Of a stretch of 64,000 bases of DNA, positions 63,971 through 64,000 are shown one piece after another (within the stretch, counting starts at the first letter, position 1; each line of letters begins with the position of its first letter). The stretch is from Acinetobacter kookii (lineage in GTDB: Bacteria > Pseudomonadota > Gammaproteobacteria > Pseudomonadales > Moraxellaceae): positions 62,001-126,000 of the forward strand of contig NZ_FMYO01000006.1 of NCBI RefSeq assembly GCF_900096895.1, in the 5' to 3' direction. The notes beneath the pieces are model-generated. The model did not search any database. It saw only the letters and a list, made by a program, of their open reading frames with translations, and was not told the origin of the DNA. The translations under genes were made by a program, and so were the position numbers.

Positions 63971-64000
63971 ATGAGATATAAGCACGGTAAGATCGTTAAA
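63971..64000 (+). CDS. Possible start of a gene cut by the window edge
   Basis: An ATG with GGAAAG about seven bases ahead opens ten codons (MRYKHGKIVK) that run off the right edge. Too short to identify. Confidence 0.2.
   Translation, partial: MRYKHGKIVK

Overview
The window looks like a chromosomal segment of an Acinetobacter (Moraxellaceae, Gammaproteobacteria). This rests on the low-GC, AT-rich intergenic style, the single-chain RNase HI-DnaQ fusion, Pseudomonas-like synteny (yej-mltD-rnhA-dnaQ-fimL-nudC) and the Acinetobacter-like mix of housekeeping genes. It is mostly core genome. I see no integrase, transposase, CRISPR array or prophage module.

Layout. 0-4.8 kb: end of pyrC, rnt, and four tRNA-Glu(UUC) genes that alternate between two acceptor-stem versions and flank an amino acid permease plus an alpha/beta hydrolase. 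4.9-6.1 kb: an Old Yellow Enzyme-type oxidoreductase. 6.2-15.1 kb (minus strand): an mltD-yejA-yejB-yejE-yejF operon pairing an eight-LysM lytic transglycosylase with an oligopeptide or muropeptide ABC importer. 15.3-19.3 kb: rnhA-dnaQ fusion, fimL (type IV pili) and nudC. 19.3-23.1 kb: the conserved rsmI // lpoA-yraN-dolP divergent cluster with a short LpoA and an added esterase. 23.2-30.3 kb: a SutA-like acidic protein, ubiI, ubiH, an interrupting DUF378 stretch, pepP, the ygfB family, then divergent coiled coil-zapA followed by 6S RNA. 30.7-34.3 kb: a copper module (four-YHS P-type ATPase plus CueR-like MerR) lying between 6S RNA and fthC. 35.1-44.5 kb: lon, a possible small RNA, M28 peptidase, rlmH, ygiD, META/DUF4377 lipoprotein, gdhA, orphan rnfB with nth. 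44.5-53.6 kb: small membrane protein, adk, DUF445, a secreted protein, mrdA, rsmD, small lipoproteins, TauE-type transporter, PlsC-like acyltransferase, NlpE-like lipoprotein. 53.6-64 kb: a decayed gene, groEL-groES with a sigma-32 type promoter, phosphoesterase plus lipid kinase pair, pckG, a secreted orphan, glpD and an MHS-type dicarboxylate transporter.

How the genes fit together. Envelope maintenance dominates: MltD, Yej, LpoA, DolP, PBP2, ZapA and several lipoproteins. Ubiquinone hydroxylases sit in the usual pepP-ygfB-zapA neighbourhood. Copper efflux is controlled by a MerR-type spacer promoter shared with its regulator. Central metabolism is represented by gdhA, pckG, glpD, adk and the KgtP-like carrier. 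The points most worth following are the tRNA-Glu 2:71 base-pair flip, the four-YHS copper ATPase inserted between ssrS and fthC, the eight-LysM MltD co-transcribed with Yej, the reduced LpoA, the RNase HI-DnaQ fusion, the membrane-anchor-less orphan RnfB beside nth, and a candidate small RNA downstream of lon. All functional calls are by reading motifs and synteny; no database search was run.
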